This document shows, one piece after another, positions 25,313 to 34,193 of a stretch of 64,000 bases of DNA. Numbering within the stretch: position 1 is the first letter of the stretch; the number at the start of each line of letters is the position of its first letter. Both the position numbers and the translations under genes were made by a program. The DNA is taken from NCBI RefSeq assembly GCF_024181285.1, contig NZ_CP051201.1:682001-746000 (forward strand), in the 5' to 3' direction. Origin of the DNA: Treponema sp. OMZ 790 (lineage in GTDB: Bacteria; Spirochaetota; Spirochaetia; Treponematales; Treponemataceae). The notes below the pieces were generated by a model. It saw only the letters and a list, made by a program, of their open reading frames with translations. It made no database searches and was not told the DNA's origin.

Positions 25313-27124
25313 ATGTTAAAGAATTTTATTAAGTGCATCTGCACTGTTTTTAAATACGGAGCCTTTCCGGCTGTAGTTTTATTTTTTCTTTCGGTTTTTA
25401 CGGGCCTTACCCTTCCTTTTACGGTTTTATATACTCAAAAGCTAATAGATTCTATAATCTTATTTTTAGAAAATTCTATTGTTCTATCTTCCGTTTTATG
25501 GAATGCCGCTCTTTTAGCCCTCATAATTCTTTTTATGAATCATGTGAATTTTATAAGCAATATAGCCTTTATCTATCTTGAAAAAAAATTGACTTATAAT
25601 TTATCGGAAGCTGTTTTGACCAAGATGCTGAAGATAGACTTTGCATGTTTTGAGGATCCTGCCTTGCACGATGCCCTAAAGGAAATAAGGAACCGGCCTG
25701 CAAAAAAGGTTATAAATCTTTTTAAGGAATGCAGGGCATTCCTTTGCGACAGTATAAAACTTTTCGGAATGATTTTTATCTTTGCAAAGGTTTCTCGTTG
25801 GCTTAGTTTGGGCTTTTTTGTCTTTTTGGTTTTGGATTTTATAAACGAATATATTGCAACAAAAAAAATCCAAGCCATCTATGCTTCTCAAGTTTTTGAT
25901 GAAAGAGAGCTTGAAGATTTAAGCTCTCTCCTTTCAAACAAGGAGGCCCTGCCCGAATTAAAAATATTTTCTGCAGTTCCGTTTATCGTAAAGAAGTTTA
26001 AGGATAAGTATAAGGTTTTGTTAAAAGAAAGAATATCGATTACCTTAAAATCTTATCGCTACATGGGTATTGCTTCCGTAATAATGATAGCATGGTTTTC
26101 TTTTTTAATTTTTGTTTTGATTAGGCTGGTTATAAGAGGCGGGGTATCGGCCGGAATGTTTACGGGGTTTATTACTTCGCTAACGGAAATTTATTATTTA
26201 CTCGCACTTATGTCTCAAAGTTTTTGGGGCTTAATCGACGATAATAAGAGCATAGACTTTTTATACACCTTTATGAATCTTCCCCATGATATTCATTATA
26301 AAGAGATATGCGGTAAGGAAAAAACTTTAGAGAAAGAAATTTTAAAGCAAAAGAATTTTGATAAAAAAAATGCAATTATTTTTGAAAATGTTTCTTTTTC
26401 TTATCCTAATTCGGAAAAGGAAGTTTTAAAAAATATTTCGTTTAGGATTGAGCCGGGGTCTCATATCGCCTTGGTGGGAAGAAACGGCAGCGGAAAAACA
26501 AGTTTGATTAAACTGATAACCGGGCTTTATAAACCCTCAAGCGGAAGTATCTTTATAGGTACAAAAAACATAAAGTCCCTTTCCCGTGCAGAACTTCATC
26601 GGAATTTTAGTGTTGTGTTTCAAGACTATGCAAGTTATCAGATGAGCTTGCGCGAAAATGCCGCTCTGGGGTGTATCGAATTTTTAAACGATGATGAACA
26701 CTTAAAAAAATCCCTTGCCCTTGTTTCCGATGATCCTGTCTTTGATGATTTGGATAAACATCTCGGAAAACTGGAAGAATCCGGAGTTGAGCTTTCGGGA
26801 GGACAAAGACAAAAACTTGCAATTGCAAGAGCTTGTGCCGCGAAAAGCGATTTTATAATCTTTGATGAGCCTACGGCTTCGTTGGATCCTTCTGCCGAAA
26901 GGGAGATGTATCAAAATTTGCAAAAAATTATAGACTCTTCCAATCAGGGGCGGGGTTGTATTTTTATTTCGCACCGTCTTGCAAGTGCAAAAATGGCAGA
27001 TCTTATTTTTGTGCTCGACGAAGGAAAAATAATCGAAAAAGGCTCCCATGATGAACTTATTCAACAGGGCGGACTTTATTCTAAGATGTACAAGGAGCAG
27101 GCTTCTTGGTATCAGGAGGTTTGA
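25313..27124 (+). CDS. ABC exporter half-transporter 1 (TMD-NBD)
   Basis: The ATG at 25313 is chosen because AGGAG lies seven bases upstream. Residues about 1-310 form the six-helix type IV transmembrane domain. Residues about 345-600 are the ATPase with Walker A GRNGSGKTS, signature LSGGQRQKLA, Walker B FIIFDEPT and the H-loop SHR. The transmembrane part contains the polar loop KEIRNRPAKKVINLFKE. Substrate is unknown; such pairs export peptides, lipids or drugs. It is followed, after a 159-bp structured spacer, by a second half-transporter in the same direction, so the active form is probably a heterodimer. Confidence 0.9.
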   Translation: MLKNFIKCICTVFKYGAFPAVVLFFLSVFTGLTLPFTVLYTQKLIDSIILFLENSIVLSSVLWNAALLALIILFMNHVNFISNIAFIYLEKKLTYNLSEAVLTKMLKIDFACFEDPALHDALKEIRNRPAKKVINLFKECRAFLCDSIKLFGMIFIFAKVSRWLSLGFFVFLVLDFINEYIATKKIQAIYASQVFDERELEDLSSLLSNKEALPELKIFSAVPFIVKKFKDKYKVLLKERISITLKSYRYMGIASVIMIAWFSFLIFVLIRLVIRGGVSAGMFTGFITSLTEIYYLLALMSQSFWGLIDDNKSIDFLYTFMNLPHDIHYKEICGKEKTLEKEILKQKNFDKKNAIIFENVSFSYPNSEKEVLKNISFRIEPGSHIALVGRNGSGKTSLIKLITGLYKPSSGSIFIGTKNIKSLSRAELHRNFSVVFQDYASYQMSLRENAALGCIEFLNDDEHLKKSLALVSDDPVFDDLDKHLGKLEESGVELSGGQRQKLAIARACAAKSDFIIFDEPTASLDPSAEREMYQNLQKIIDSSNQGRGCIFISHRLASAKMADLIFVLDEGKIIEKGSHDELIQQGGLYSKMYKEQASWYQEV

Positions 27125-27254
27125 TAAACAGTTCGGCAGAAATTCCGCCTCACTGTTTATCTGTCGAGTTTTGTACTTTCAGTACAAAACATCGCATTAT
27201 TTTATGTGTGCTTTAGGCACACACTTGAAAAAAAATTTCAGGATTTAATAATCC
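27123..27254 (+). other. Four consecutive hairpins between the two ABC half-transporters
   Basis: Stem-loops, in order: GATAAACAG/CTGTTTATC (27123-27131 with 27153-27161, internal CGG/CCG); GTTTTGTACT/AGTACAAAAC (27168-27177 with 27181-27190, loop TTC); TGTGTGC/GCACACA (27205-27211 with 27217-27223, loop TTTAG); GGATT/AATCC (27241-27245 with 27250-27254, loop TAAT). None is followed by a clear U-run, so they look more like mRNA stabilising or processing elements than a terminator. Confidence 0.7.
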
Positions 27255-27283
27255 TTGCAAAAAGTTTTTATGAGAGGAAATTT

Positions 27284-29110
27284 ATGAAAAATAATTATCT
27301 ATACCGTTCTTTTAAATTTACATTCGGGGTTAGTCCTCTTTCTCATATTTTAGTTTTAATTGAAGAGATTTGGCAGGCCTTGTTTCATTCTATAGCTGCT
27401 TTTCTTTTAAGCGGTTTTATCGATACAGTCATAGCTTATTCTCAAAAACAAGTTGAGGTCAAAGTTCTTTATTTTTATGCTCTGAGTTTTGCTTCTCTTT
27501 ACATCTTACAGGAATTATGGGCTCTTGTGTATAACGGTGCAATGAATATCGGAATATATGAAAAGCCGAATAATTATGCCAATCTTTTGATTGCCGAAAA
27601 GGCTTCACGATTGCGCCTAATCGAATTTGAAGATGCGAATATTTTAAACATGTATAAGTATGCCAAGGATAATATCGAAAACGAATATGTTCCTTATCTT
27701 GTAATGCGTATGATTTATATTTTGTGCCGATTTATCGAAATAGCTTCATTGACTTTTGTAATCACCAAATTCGATTGGCAGCTTTTCTTTGTTGCTGCCG
27801 TTTCGGTTATTCCGTATTTTATTACCCGCCTTATTCGGGGAAAAGAAATGTATAAATATAAATCGATCCAAATTCCTGAAGAAAGAAAATTGGATTATCT
27901 TTGGTCTCTTTTTACCGATAAGAGTGCAGGGAAGGAGTTGCGCATTTCAAAATCCGATGAGTATATAAAAGAAAAATGGCTTCAAAAGAATAAGGAAGTT
28001 TTTGATCCCTTTTGGAAGTTAAAGAAAAAAGATGCTTTTTCGGTTTTGTTTTGCGACATGCTTTCTTCTATAGGATACGGGATTGCAGTTTTTGCCTGCC
28101 TCTATCTTGCCTTAAATAGAATTATCAGTATCGGAATGCTCGGAGCTGCAATAGGATCTTTTACAATGATTCAGTTTTGTATGCGGAATCTTTTGGAAGC
28201 CTTAGGCTCGATTTCAATGTATGCCGCTCACACAAAACACTTTTTCGATTTTTTGGATTTACCCGAAGAAGCTAATATGGAAAAGTCTGACGATGAATTT
28301 AAAAAATCAGCCGCCGAATCCAAGGATTCGGCTTACAGTTTAAAAAATTGTATCGAATTAAAAAACTGCATTGAATTGAAAAATGTTTCTTTTTCATATC
28401 CGAACAACGATAAAACAGCCCTTGATTATATAAGTCTTTCTATTAAAAAAGGTGAAACGCTGGCTCTTATAGGCGAAAACGGTTCGGGAAAAACCACTCT
28501 TTCTAAAATTATTTTAGGGCTGTATGATGCCGGTGCAGGGGAAGTGCTGTGGGACGGCGTCAATATAAATTCGATCGATAAGAGCTCTCTTTATAAAAAT
28601 ATTTCTCTCACCCTTCAAAGACCCGTTCAATATAATTTTAGTTTAAGAGAAAATGTCGCAATTTCCAATTTGACAAGGATAAACGAAGATGTAAAAATTA
28701 TAGGGGCTTTAAAAGAAAACGATGCCGATTATCTTTTAGAAAAAATGGGAGGCCTTGACGGAAGACTTGGGCGTATTTTTAATGGTACTGAACTTTCGGG
28801 CGGAGAATGGCAGCGTCTTGCCCTAAGCCGCTGCCGTTTTAAAGAGGCTGATTTTTTAATCCTGGATGAGCCGACTTCGGCTCTTGATCCTATCGAAGAA
28901 AGCCTTGTGTTAAAACGATTTATAAGCCTTATAAAAAACAAAACTGCCGTAATCATTTCGCATAGGGCGGGATTGTGCAGGCTTGTAGACAGGGTAGCTC
29001 TTATGAAGGAGGGGAGGCTCCTAGCCCTCGGTACTCACGATGAGCTTTTTTCTTCTTGTGATGAATATAGAAGGCTTTATTCCGCTCAAGCCGATTTGTA
29101 CAGGGATTAG
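27284..29110 (+). CDS. ABC exporter half-transporter 2 (TMD-NBD)
   Basis: The start at 27284 follows GAGAGGAAA; the frame is open upstream to 27206 through the hairpin region, but that part has no ribosome-binding site. The transmembrane half (about 1-325) is less hydrophobic near its N-terminus than half 1. A charged linker (EFKKSAAESKDSAYSLK) contains a short repeat, NCIELKNCIELKN. The ATPase has Walker A GENGSGKTT, signature LSGGEWQRLALSR and Walker B LILDEPTSALDP. It is probably the heterodimer partner of the gene at 25313. Confidence 0.9.
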   Translation: MKNNYLYRSFKFTFGVSPLSHILVLIEEIWQALFHSIAAFLLSGFIDTVIAYSQKQVEVKVLYFYALSFASLYILQELWALVYNGAMNIGIYEKPNNYANLLIAEKASRLRLIEFEDANILNMYKYAKDNIENEYVPYLVMRMIYILCRFIEIASLTFVITKFDWQLFFVAAVSVIPYFITRLIRGKEMYKYKSIQIPEERKLDYLWSLFTDKSAGKELRISKSDEYIKEKWLQKNKEVFDPFWKLKKKDAFSVLFCDMLSSIGYGIAVFACLYLALNRIISIGMLGAAIGSFTMIQFCMRNLLEALGSISMYAAHTKHFFDFLDLPEEANMEKSDDEFKKSAAESKDSAYSLKNCIELKNCIELKNVSFSYPNNDKTALDYISLSIKKGETLALIGENGSGKTTLSKIILGLYDAGAGEVLWDGVNINSIDKSSLYKNISLTLQRPVQYNFSLRENVAISNLTRINEDVKIIGALKENDADYLLEKMGGLDGRLGRIFNGTELSGGEWQRLALSRCRFKEADFLILDEPTSALDPIEESLVLKRFISLIKNKTAVIISHRAGLCRLVDRVALMKEGRLLALGTHDELFSSCDEYRRLYSAQADLYRD

Positions 29111-29141
29111 TTCCAAATTTTTAATTTTTTTTGCTTATACC

Positions 29142-29170
29142 TTGATTAAAATATAAAAATAATGTATCCT
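29142..29170 (+). promoter_or_regulatory. Promoter of the feo metal-uptake island
   Basis: TTGATT (29142-29147), 17 bp, TATCCT (29165-29170), giving a leader of about 25 nt before feoA. I could not recognise a Fur- or DtxR/TroR-type operator around it. Confidence 0.45.
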
Positions 29171-29201
29171 TTTCACAACATTTTATGAGAGGAAGCTTAA
29201 A

Positions 29202-29429
29202 TTGGTACCCTTGATTATATTAAAGGAAGGCGATAAGGCCTCCGTGCTTAAATTTGACGGAACGGGGGCGGAATTTTCCCGTCTTCGCAGTCTTGGAATA
29301 GATATAAATACGGAAATAACCGTTGTTACTTCTCAGGCCGATAAAAAGGGGCCTATTTTACTTTTGGTAAACGGTTCAAAATATGCGGTAGACTATAATC
29401 TTGCCTCTAAAATTTTGGTGCGGTTATAG
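29202..29429 (+). CDS. feoA: FeoA-like protein 1
   Basis: 75 residues of the FeoA/SH3-like fold: LIILKEGDKASVLKF, FSRLRSLGIDINTEITVV and a closing SKYAVDYNLASKILVRL. FeoA is a cytoplasmic partner of the FeoB ferrous-iron channel. It starts at TTG (29202) downstream of GAGAGGAAGC, and is followed 13 bp later by a second feoA. Confidence 0.9.
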   Translation: MVPLIILKEGDKASVLKFDGTGAEFSRLRSLGIDINTEITVVTSQADKKGPILLLVNGSKYAVDYNLASKILVRL

Positions 29430-29442
29430 ATTGGAGGTGTAA

Positions 29443-29667
29443 ATGACTCTTGATGAATTGGAACAGGGGAAAAAAGGAATTATAGAAGACCTTGAAATAA
29501 GCGGTATGACCTTGCAAAGGCTTATAAGTCTGGGTTTTACTCCGGGGGCCGAAGTTTCTGTTGTAAGAAAGGCCCCGCTTTTAGATCCTTTTGACATTTC
29601 CATATGCGGCTCTCTTGTAGCAGTCCGCAAGGATGAGGCTAAAAAAATAATTGTAAAAGAAGTTTAG
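29443..29667 (+). CDS. feoA: FeoA-like protein 2
   Basis: 74 residues, a paralogue of the preceding gene: TLDELEQGKKGIIEDLEISG, LQRLISLGFTPGAEVSVVRKAPLLDPFDI, and VAVRKDEAKKIIVKEV. The LGFTPGAEV block is the FeoA hallmark. It begins after TTGGAGG and is separated from feoB by 3 bp. Two FeoA genes before one feoB suggest two non-interchangeable partners. Confidence 0.93.
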   Translation: MTLDELEQGKKGIIEDLEISGMTLQRLISLGFTPGAEVSVVRKAPLLDPFDISICGSLVAVRKDEAKKIIVKEV

Positions 29668-29670
29668 AAT

Positions 29671-32505
29671 ATGAAAAAAGAAAAAATAAATATTGCTTTT
29701 GCCGGTCAGCCTAACTCCGGCAAGTCAACACTATTTAACATGATGACGGGAGCTCATCAGCATGTTGCAAACTACCCCGGTATCACGGTAGAGAAAAAAA
29801 CGGGAGAATATTTTGCTCTTGACCAATCGGTTTTTATTACCGACTTGCCGGGCACTTACAGTCTTACTTCCTATTCACCGGAAGAAAGGGTAACCCGCAA
29901 TTTTATTCTGCGTGAAAAACCTGAGCTTTTGGTAAACATTGCCGATGCCTCAAATTTGGAAAGACATCTTTATCTTACATTTCAGCTTTTGGAGATGAAC
30001 TGTCCTCTTGTCATGTATTTGAACAAGATGGATTCTGCAAAAAATTCAGGTCTTCAAATTGATGTAGACAAGGTTTCCTCCCTCTTAGGCATTCCTATAA
30101 TCGCCGGTTCAGCCAAGAAAAAAGAAAAGGTAAACGAGTTAAAAGAGCTTATTTCAAAGACAGCCGAAAGCTCCGAACCTCAAAATCCTTTTATGCTTAG
30201 CTACGGTAAGGATATGGAATCCTACTTGGAACAAATAGTCGAAAAGTTAAAGGCTTCTGCAAAAGAAGAATTTTTTCCTATTCCTCTAAGATGGCTTGCA
30301 ATCAAGCTTTGCGAAAAGGATGCTGCCGTTATCGAAGAAGAGGGTAAAAATTTTACAAATTTTGAATCCGTTTTAAATTTTATAAAGGAAATCGAAGCGG
30401 AACACAAGGAAAAACATAAACACAGCTTTGAAATCGAAATAGCCCTTGCAAGATCTGCTGCTGCAAAAAAAATTGTTGAAGCTGCTGTTTTAAAAAAAGA
30501 GCTTGAACAAAAAGCCGTCGAGACCTTAAACATTAAAAGAAAGGTTTCCGAGGCTGTTGCCGCCCTTATTCTTTGTTTTGTAACTTATGAGATTTTGGAT
30601 TCGCTTTTTTTGCTTTTGCCGATTCCCATCTTTGCAAACAACATTCTCCGCTTTGTTCTTAGTCTGGCCGGAGCTCTTGCCTTTACGGGAGGAGCAGCTT
30701 TTATCTATAGTAAGGGCGGGGCAGGCAGTATAAACTCGACCGATAGGATCGATAAGGTGCTTTGTCACAAGGTTTACGGCCTTTTGATCTTGGTCGAGCT
30801 AGTTTTGGTCTTTTATTGGATAACCGTAGTTTTGGGTTATAAGATGACCGATAAGGTTTTCCCGATATTTAAATTTGTGCGCACGGTAGTTTCGCAGCTT
30901 ATTTATCCTGAAGGGCTTATAAACGAAGGTCCTTTGAGAGGCCTATTTTTAAGCGGAATAATTGACGGTGCAATAATGATTCTAAACTATGTGCCCATCT
31001 TTTTCTGCTTGTTTGCCTTAATAGCCTTTTTGGAAGATGTCGGATACATGGCCCGTCTTGCCTTTATCATGGACAGGGTTTTACGCAAATTCGGTTTACA
31101 CGGACAGTCAACCCTTCCTATGATTTTGTCTGGCGTTATAATGGGCGGCTGTGTTGTTCCCGGTGTTATGTCCACAAGAACAATCCGTGACGATAAATCT
31201 CGCTTGGTAACTATCCTAATCTTGCCTCTGCTTAACTGTATGGCAAAGATTCCCTTTTATGTTTTAATTACGGGAATATTTTTTACAAGCTATCAATGGA
31301 TAGTGCTGGGCGGAATTTCATTCTTTACTTTGATTGTGGCCTTGATTGTTGCAAAATATTTCAGTCTCTATGTTGTTCACGGCAAGCCCGAACCCTTTGT
31401 ATTGGAGCTTCCGGCCTATAATATGCCGACATTAAGAGGCGTTTTAATCCGTACTTTCGAACGCTTATGGAGTTTTATAAAAAAAGTTGCGACTACGGTA
31501 GTAGCAGTTTCGGTTATTATCTGGGCGGGTGTAAACTTTCCCTCTTTGAACACGGAAAAAACCGCTCAATACGAAGCAAAAAAAGAAGCCTATATTCAGG
31601 ACTTTGCAGGAAAACTAAATAATTCCTATTCCCAATATTTTGCTTCCGAAAAAGGTTTTATAGAATATCAGCGCCTAAACGAAAAGCTTTATTTATATGA
31701 TGCCTTAAATTGGTTCGGCGGAGCTAAGGGAACGGAAAGAAATGTAAACAGGCTTTTTTTACAAAATCCCGAATTTACAAAAATAGCCTTAAAGGGAAAA
31801 ATCGAACTTGGCAGCAATGTAGGTGCTTTTAAAAACTACCTTGATATGTATTCTGCCGCAAAAAAAGATTTTGATAAGGCTTACGAGGGTGCTCAAGAAT
31901 TTCAAAAGCCTATTTTAAAGGCTTCCTTTTATGCTTATTGGCAAAAGCTCAATCCTTTCTTCTTTGCCCTTGTCAGAACAGGAAAAATAAAAATTTCAGG
32001 CACAACCGTAATCGATTCTGAGGCCGCTGCCGCAGCAAAGGCTATACGCCCTGCAAGTGCCGACCTAAAACTGATTGCAGTACAGCTGCGCAAAGAAACC
32101 TTGGAAAATTCTATTTTGGGATACATAGGAAAGGCTATGGAGCCCGTTACAAAATATGCAGGTTTTGACTGGAAGGTAAACATTGCTATTTTAGGTTCCT
32201 TTGCTGCAAAAGAAGCCCTTGTTTCTACCTTGGGCACTATTTACAGTGTCGAGTCTTCAAGCGAGGATTCGGGGAAGGTTTTGGAAGCCCGCATTCAGGA
32301 TAAGGAAACCGGTTTGACCCCCTTAGACGGGCTTACAATTATGATTTTGATAGCTCTATTCCCGCCCTGTATTGCTACCGTTATGGCAACAAAGACCGAG
32401 ACACAGAGCATAGGATGGACCTTGTTCAGTGTTCTCTATCCTGTAGTCTTGAGCTCTCTGGTTGCCGTCCTTGTATTCCAGCTGGGAAGATTATTCGGTT
32501 TTTGA
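29671..32505 (+). CDS. feoB: Ferrous iron transporter FeoB, enlarged form
   Basis: 944 residues, much longer than the 700-780 usual for the family. The N-terminal GTPase has GQPNSGKST, PGIT, DLPGTYSL and NKMD, followed by a guanine-nucleotide-dissociation-inhibitor-like helical region (about 170-285). The membrane core has the two Gate-type blocks (PMILSGVIMGGCVVPGVMSTR and the later FAAKEALVSTLGTIY). Between the last two core segments there is an insertion of roughly 185 residues (about 625-810), predicted soluble and helical, with ALNWFGG, ETLENSILGYIGKAMEPV near its end. This may be an extracytoplasmic domain that binds the secreted proteins encoded downstream. It is expected to sit in the inner membrane. 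Confidence 0.93.
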   Translation: MKKEKINIAFAGQPNSGKSTLFNMMTGAHQHVANYPGITVEKKTGEYFALDQSVFITDLPGTYSLTSYSPEERVTRNFILREKPELLVNIADASNLERHLYLTFQLLEMNCPLVMYLNKMDSAKNSGLQIDVDKVSSLLGIPIIAGSAKKKEKVNELKELISKTAESSEPQNPFMLSYGKDMESYLEQIVEKLKASAKEEFFPIPLRWLAIKLCEKDAAVIEEEGKNFTNFESVLNFIKEIEAEHKEKHKHSFEIEIALARSAAAKKIVEAAVLKKELEQKAVETLNIKRKVSEAVAALILCFVTYEILDSLFLLLPIPIFANNILRFVLSLAGALAFTGGAAFIYSKGGAGSINSTDRIDKVLCHKVYGLLILVELVLVFYWITVVLGYKMTDKVFPIFKFVRTVVSQLIYPEGLINEGPLRGLFLSGIIDGAIMILNYVPIFFCLFALIAFLEDVGYMARLAFIMDRVLRKFGLHGQSTLPMILSGVIMGGCVVPGVMSTRTIRDDKSRLVTILILPLLNCMAKIPFYVLITGIFFTSYQWIVLGGISFFTLIVALIVAKYFSLYVVHGKPEPFVLELPAYNMPTLRGVLIRTFERLWSFIKKVATTVVAVSVIIWAGVNFPSLNTEKTAQYEAKKEAYIQDFAGKLNNSYSQYFASEKGFIEYQRLNEKLYLYDALNWFGGAKGTERNVNRLFLQNPEFTKIALKGKIELGSNVGAFKNYLDMYSAAKKDFDKAYEGAQEFQKPILKASFYAYWQKLNPFFFALVRTGKIKISGTTVIDSEAAAAAKAIRPASADLKLIAVQLRKETLENSILGYIGKAMEPVTKYAGFDWKVNIAILGSFAAKEALVSTLGTIYSVESSSEDSGKVLEARIQDKETGLTPLDGLTIMILIALFPPCIATVMATKTETQSIGWTLFSVLYPVVLSSLVAVLVFQLGRLFGF

Positions 32506-32540
32506 TTTTTTAAATTATAAATTTTAGAGGAGTTATATAA

Positions 32541-33083
32541 ATGAAAAAAATAAGCATTGTATTTATTTTAATGATGTGTTCTATCATACTTTTTGCACAT
32601 TCGCCCCTTTTGACTGTTGAGGATAACGGGGACGGAACTATCTATGTGCAAGGCGGATTTTCAAACGGAGCAACAGCTGCAGGCGTTAAACTTTATCTTA
32701 CCGATAAGGCTACGGGGCAAAAAATCTGGGAAGGAGAATTCCCCGATGTAGGCGAACTCAATCTGCCTATTCCTAATGTTCCGTATACCGTAACTTTTGA
32801 TGCAGGCCCCGGTCACGTAATTACAAAAGACGGCCCCGAACCTGAAGGCGGCTTCGGTAGTCAGGCTGCTCCTTCTGAAGCGGCAGGAGAAAATGAGTCA
32901 TCGGGTGATACTTCTCCGGTGCAAAAGCCTCTTGTTACTTCAGGCTCCGCAGGCTGGGTTCCTATGGATACCGTTTCGGCAATGCCTGCTGTCGGCCCTT
33001 CATTTACGGCCATTTTAGCCCTTGTGCTTTCCGTAATAAATTTGATACTCATTATCTTCCTCTTTAAAAAACAAAAAAGGTAG
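32541..33083 (+). CDS. Secreted, C-terminally membrane-tethered protein (NikL-like)
   Basis: 180 residues with a signal peptide ending in FAH, a central domain built around VEDNGDGTIYVQGGFSNG, GVKLYLTDKATGQKIWEGEF and TVTFDAGPGHVI, a Gly/Ser/Pro linker and a C-terminal transmembrane helix (about 155-175) followed by KKQKR. If signal peptidase cuts after the Ala, the mature protein begins His-Ser-Pro. The layout recalls NikL-type accessory proteins of nickel/cobalt uptake. It follows feoB by 35 bp, and a shorter homologue without the tether is encoded at 37890. The metal is not predictable. Confidence 0.7.
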   Translation: MKKISIVFILMMCSIILFAHSPLLTVEDNGDGTIYVQGGFSNGATAAGVKLYLTDKATGQKIWEGEFPDVGELNLPIPNVPYTVTFDAGPGHVITKDGPEPEGGFGSQAAPSEAAGENESSGDTSPVQKPLVTSGSAGWVPMDTVSAMPAVGPSFTAILALVLSVINLILIIFLFKKQKR

Positions 33084-33092
33084 GTTTTAAAA

Positions 33093-34109
33093 GTGAAAAA
33101 AATAATCCTTTTCCCGTTGCTTTTGTGTTGCACGGCTCTGAGTCTTTTTGCTCATTTTCAGATTGTTTACACTCCGTCTTCAATAATCGAATCTTCAAAA
33201 AATACAGTAGATTTTATAATTTCTTTTACCCATCCCTTTGAGTCGGGCCTTACTATGGATATAGGTAAAAATGAGGCAGGCGAAATAAAGGGTTTAAAAG
33301 AATTTTATTCTATTCATAAAGAAAAAAAATCGGATTTAATACCTTTTTTAAAAGAGAGCGAATTTGCGTCTTTAGAAAATAAGGCCTTTGCCTATACCTT
33401 CGAATTTAATAAGGATGCGGGTTTTAAAGGCGGCGGAGACTGGGTTTTGGTCGCCGTTCCTCATCCTTATTTTGAAGCTGCCGATGACGGATATATTCAG
33501 CAGATAACCAAGGTCTTTATCAACAAGGCTGGGCTTTCAACCGATTGGCAGTCAAGAGCTGCTGAAGGTTATCCCGAAATTATGCCTCTGGTAAAACCCT
33601 ACGATGTTTGGGAAGGAGGAGTGATACGGGCCCTTGTTTTGGATTCCGATGGAAATCCCGTGCCCTACGCTCAGGTTGAATTTGAAAATGTGAACTACGA
33701 TGTGGATATGTCGAACAAGAAATTTACAGGCGAGCCCAAACTTCAAAAAGCAGGAGCAGGGCTGATAATGGCCGATAATACGGGCGTTTTCGAATTTATC
33801 CCTCCTTGTCCGGGGTATTGGGGCTTTGCCGCCCTCGGTGCAGGTAAGGAAAAAGAATTCGGAGGTAAGGAGCTTTCTCAGGATGCCGTTATCTGGTTTG
33901 AAGTTATGAAGATTGAAGCTGCCGCAGAAAATTCCGTAGCCGATATGACCGGCGAATCTTCATCTGCAGATGAAGGTAAGAGCGGGAAAGCAAGACCCAA
34001 AGACGGATTTTCGCCTGCAGCCTTGGTTATTGTAATTTTATTGTTCGTGGTTATGTTCGCCTGGCCTCCGATTTTTAAAAAGATTTCGGATAAGGCTGAA
34101 AATAAATAG
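33093..34109 (+). CDS. DUF4198 metal-uptake accessory protein with C-terminal anchor (NikK-like)
   Basis: 338 residues starting at GTG (33093). The signal peptide ends LFAH, so the mature protein would begin His-Phe-Gln. The DUF4198 fold (COG5266, periplasmic component of Co2+ transport) is seen in GLTMDIGKNEAGEIKGLKEF, GGGDWVLVAVPHPYFEAADDG, PEIMPLVKPYDVWEGGVIRA and GYWGFAALGAGKEKEFGGKE. A C-terminal transmembrane helix (about 305-325) anchors it. The ligand could be iron, nickel or cobalt. It is paired with an unanchored paralogue downstream. Confidence 0.8.
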   Translation: MKKIILFPLLLCCTALSLFAHFQIVYTPSSIIESSKNTVDFIISFTHPFESGLTMDIGKNEAGEIKGLKEFYSIHKEKKSDLIPFLKESEFASLENKAFAYTFEFNKDAGFKGGGDWVLVAVPHPYFEAADDGYIQQITKVFINKAGLSTDWQSRAAEGYPEIMPLVKPYDVWEGGVIRALVLDSDGNPVPYAQVEFENVNYDVDMSNKKFTGEPKLQKAGAGLIMADNTGVFEFIPPCPGYWGFAALGAGKEKEFGGKELSQDAVIWFEVMKIEAAAENSVADMTGESSSADEGKSGKARPKDGFSPAALVIVILLFVVMFAWPPIFKKISDKAENK

Positions 34110-34110
34110 T

Positions 34111-34138
34111 AAAAACAAGCCCGAGGGCTTGTTTTTAT
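34111..34138 (+). terminator. Rho-independent terminator between the two DUF4198 genes
   Basis: AAAAACAAGCC (34111-34121) pairs with GGCTTGTTTTT (34126-34136). It may end or attenuate the feo transcript before the second DUF4198 gene. Confidence 0.8.
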
Positions 34139-34193
34139 TCTGAAAATAAGGTAGATTGTCAGAAGAAATTTACATTTAAATAGGAGTTTTTCT

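Noticed and set aside
27206..27283. Upstream extension of the second ABC half-transporter
   Set aside because: It runs through the hairpin array and lacks a ribosome-binding site; the ATG at 27284 after GAGAGGAAA gives a normal N-terminus.
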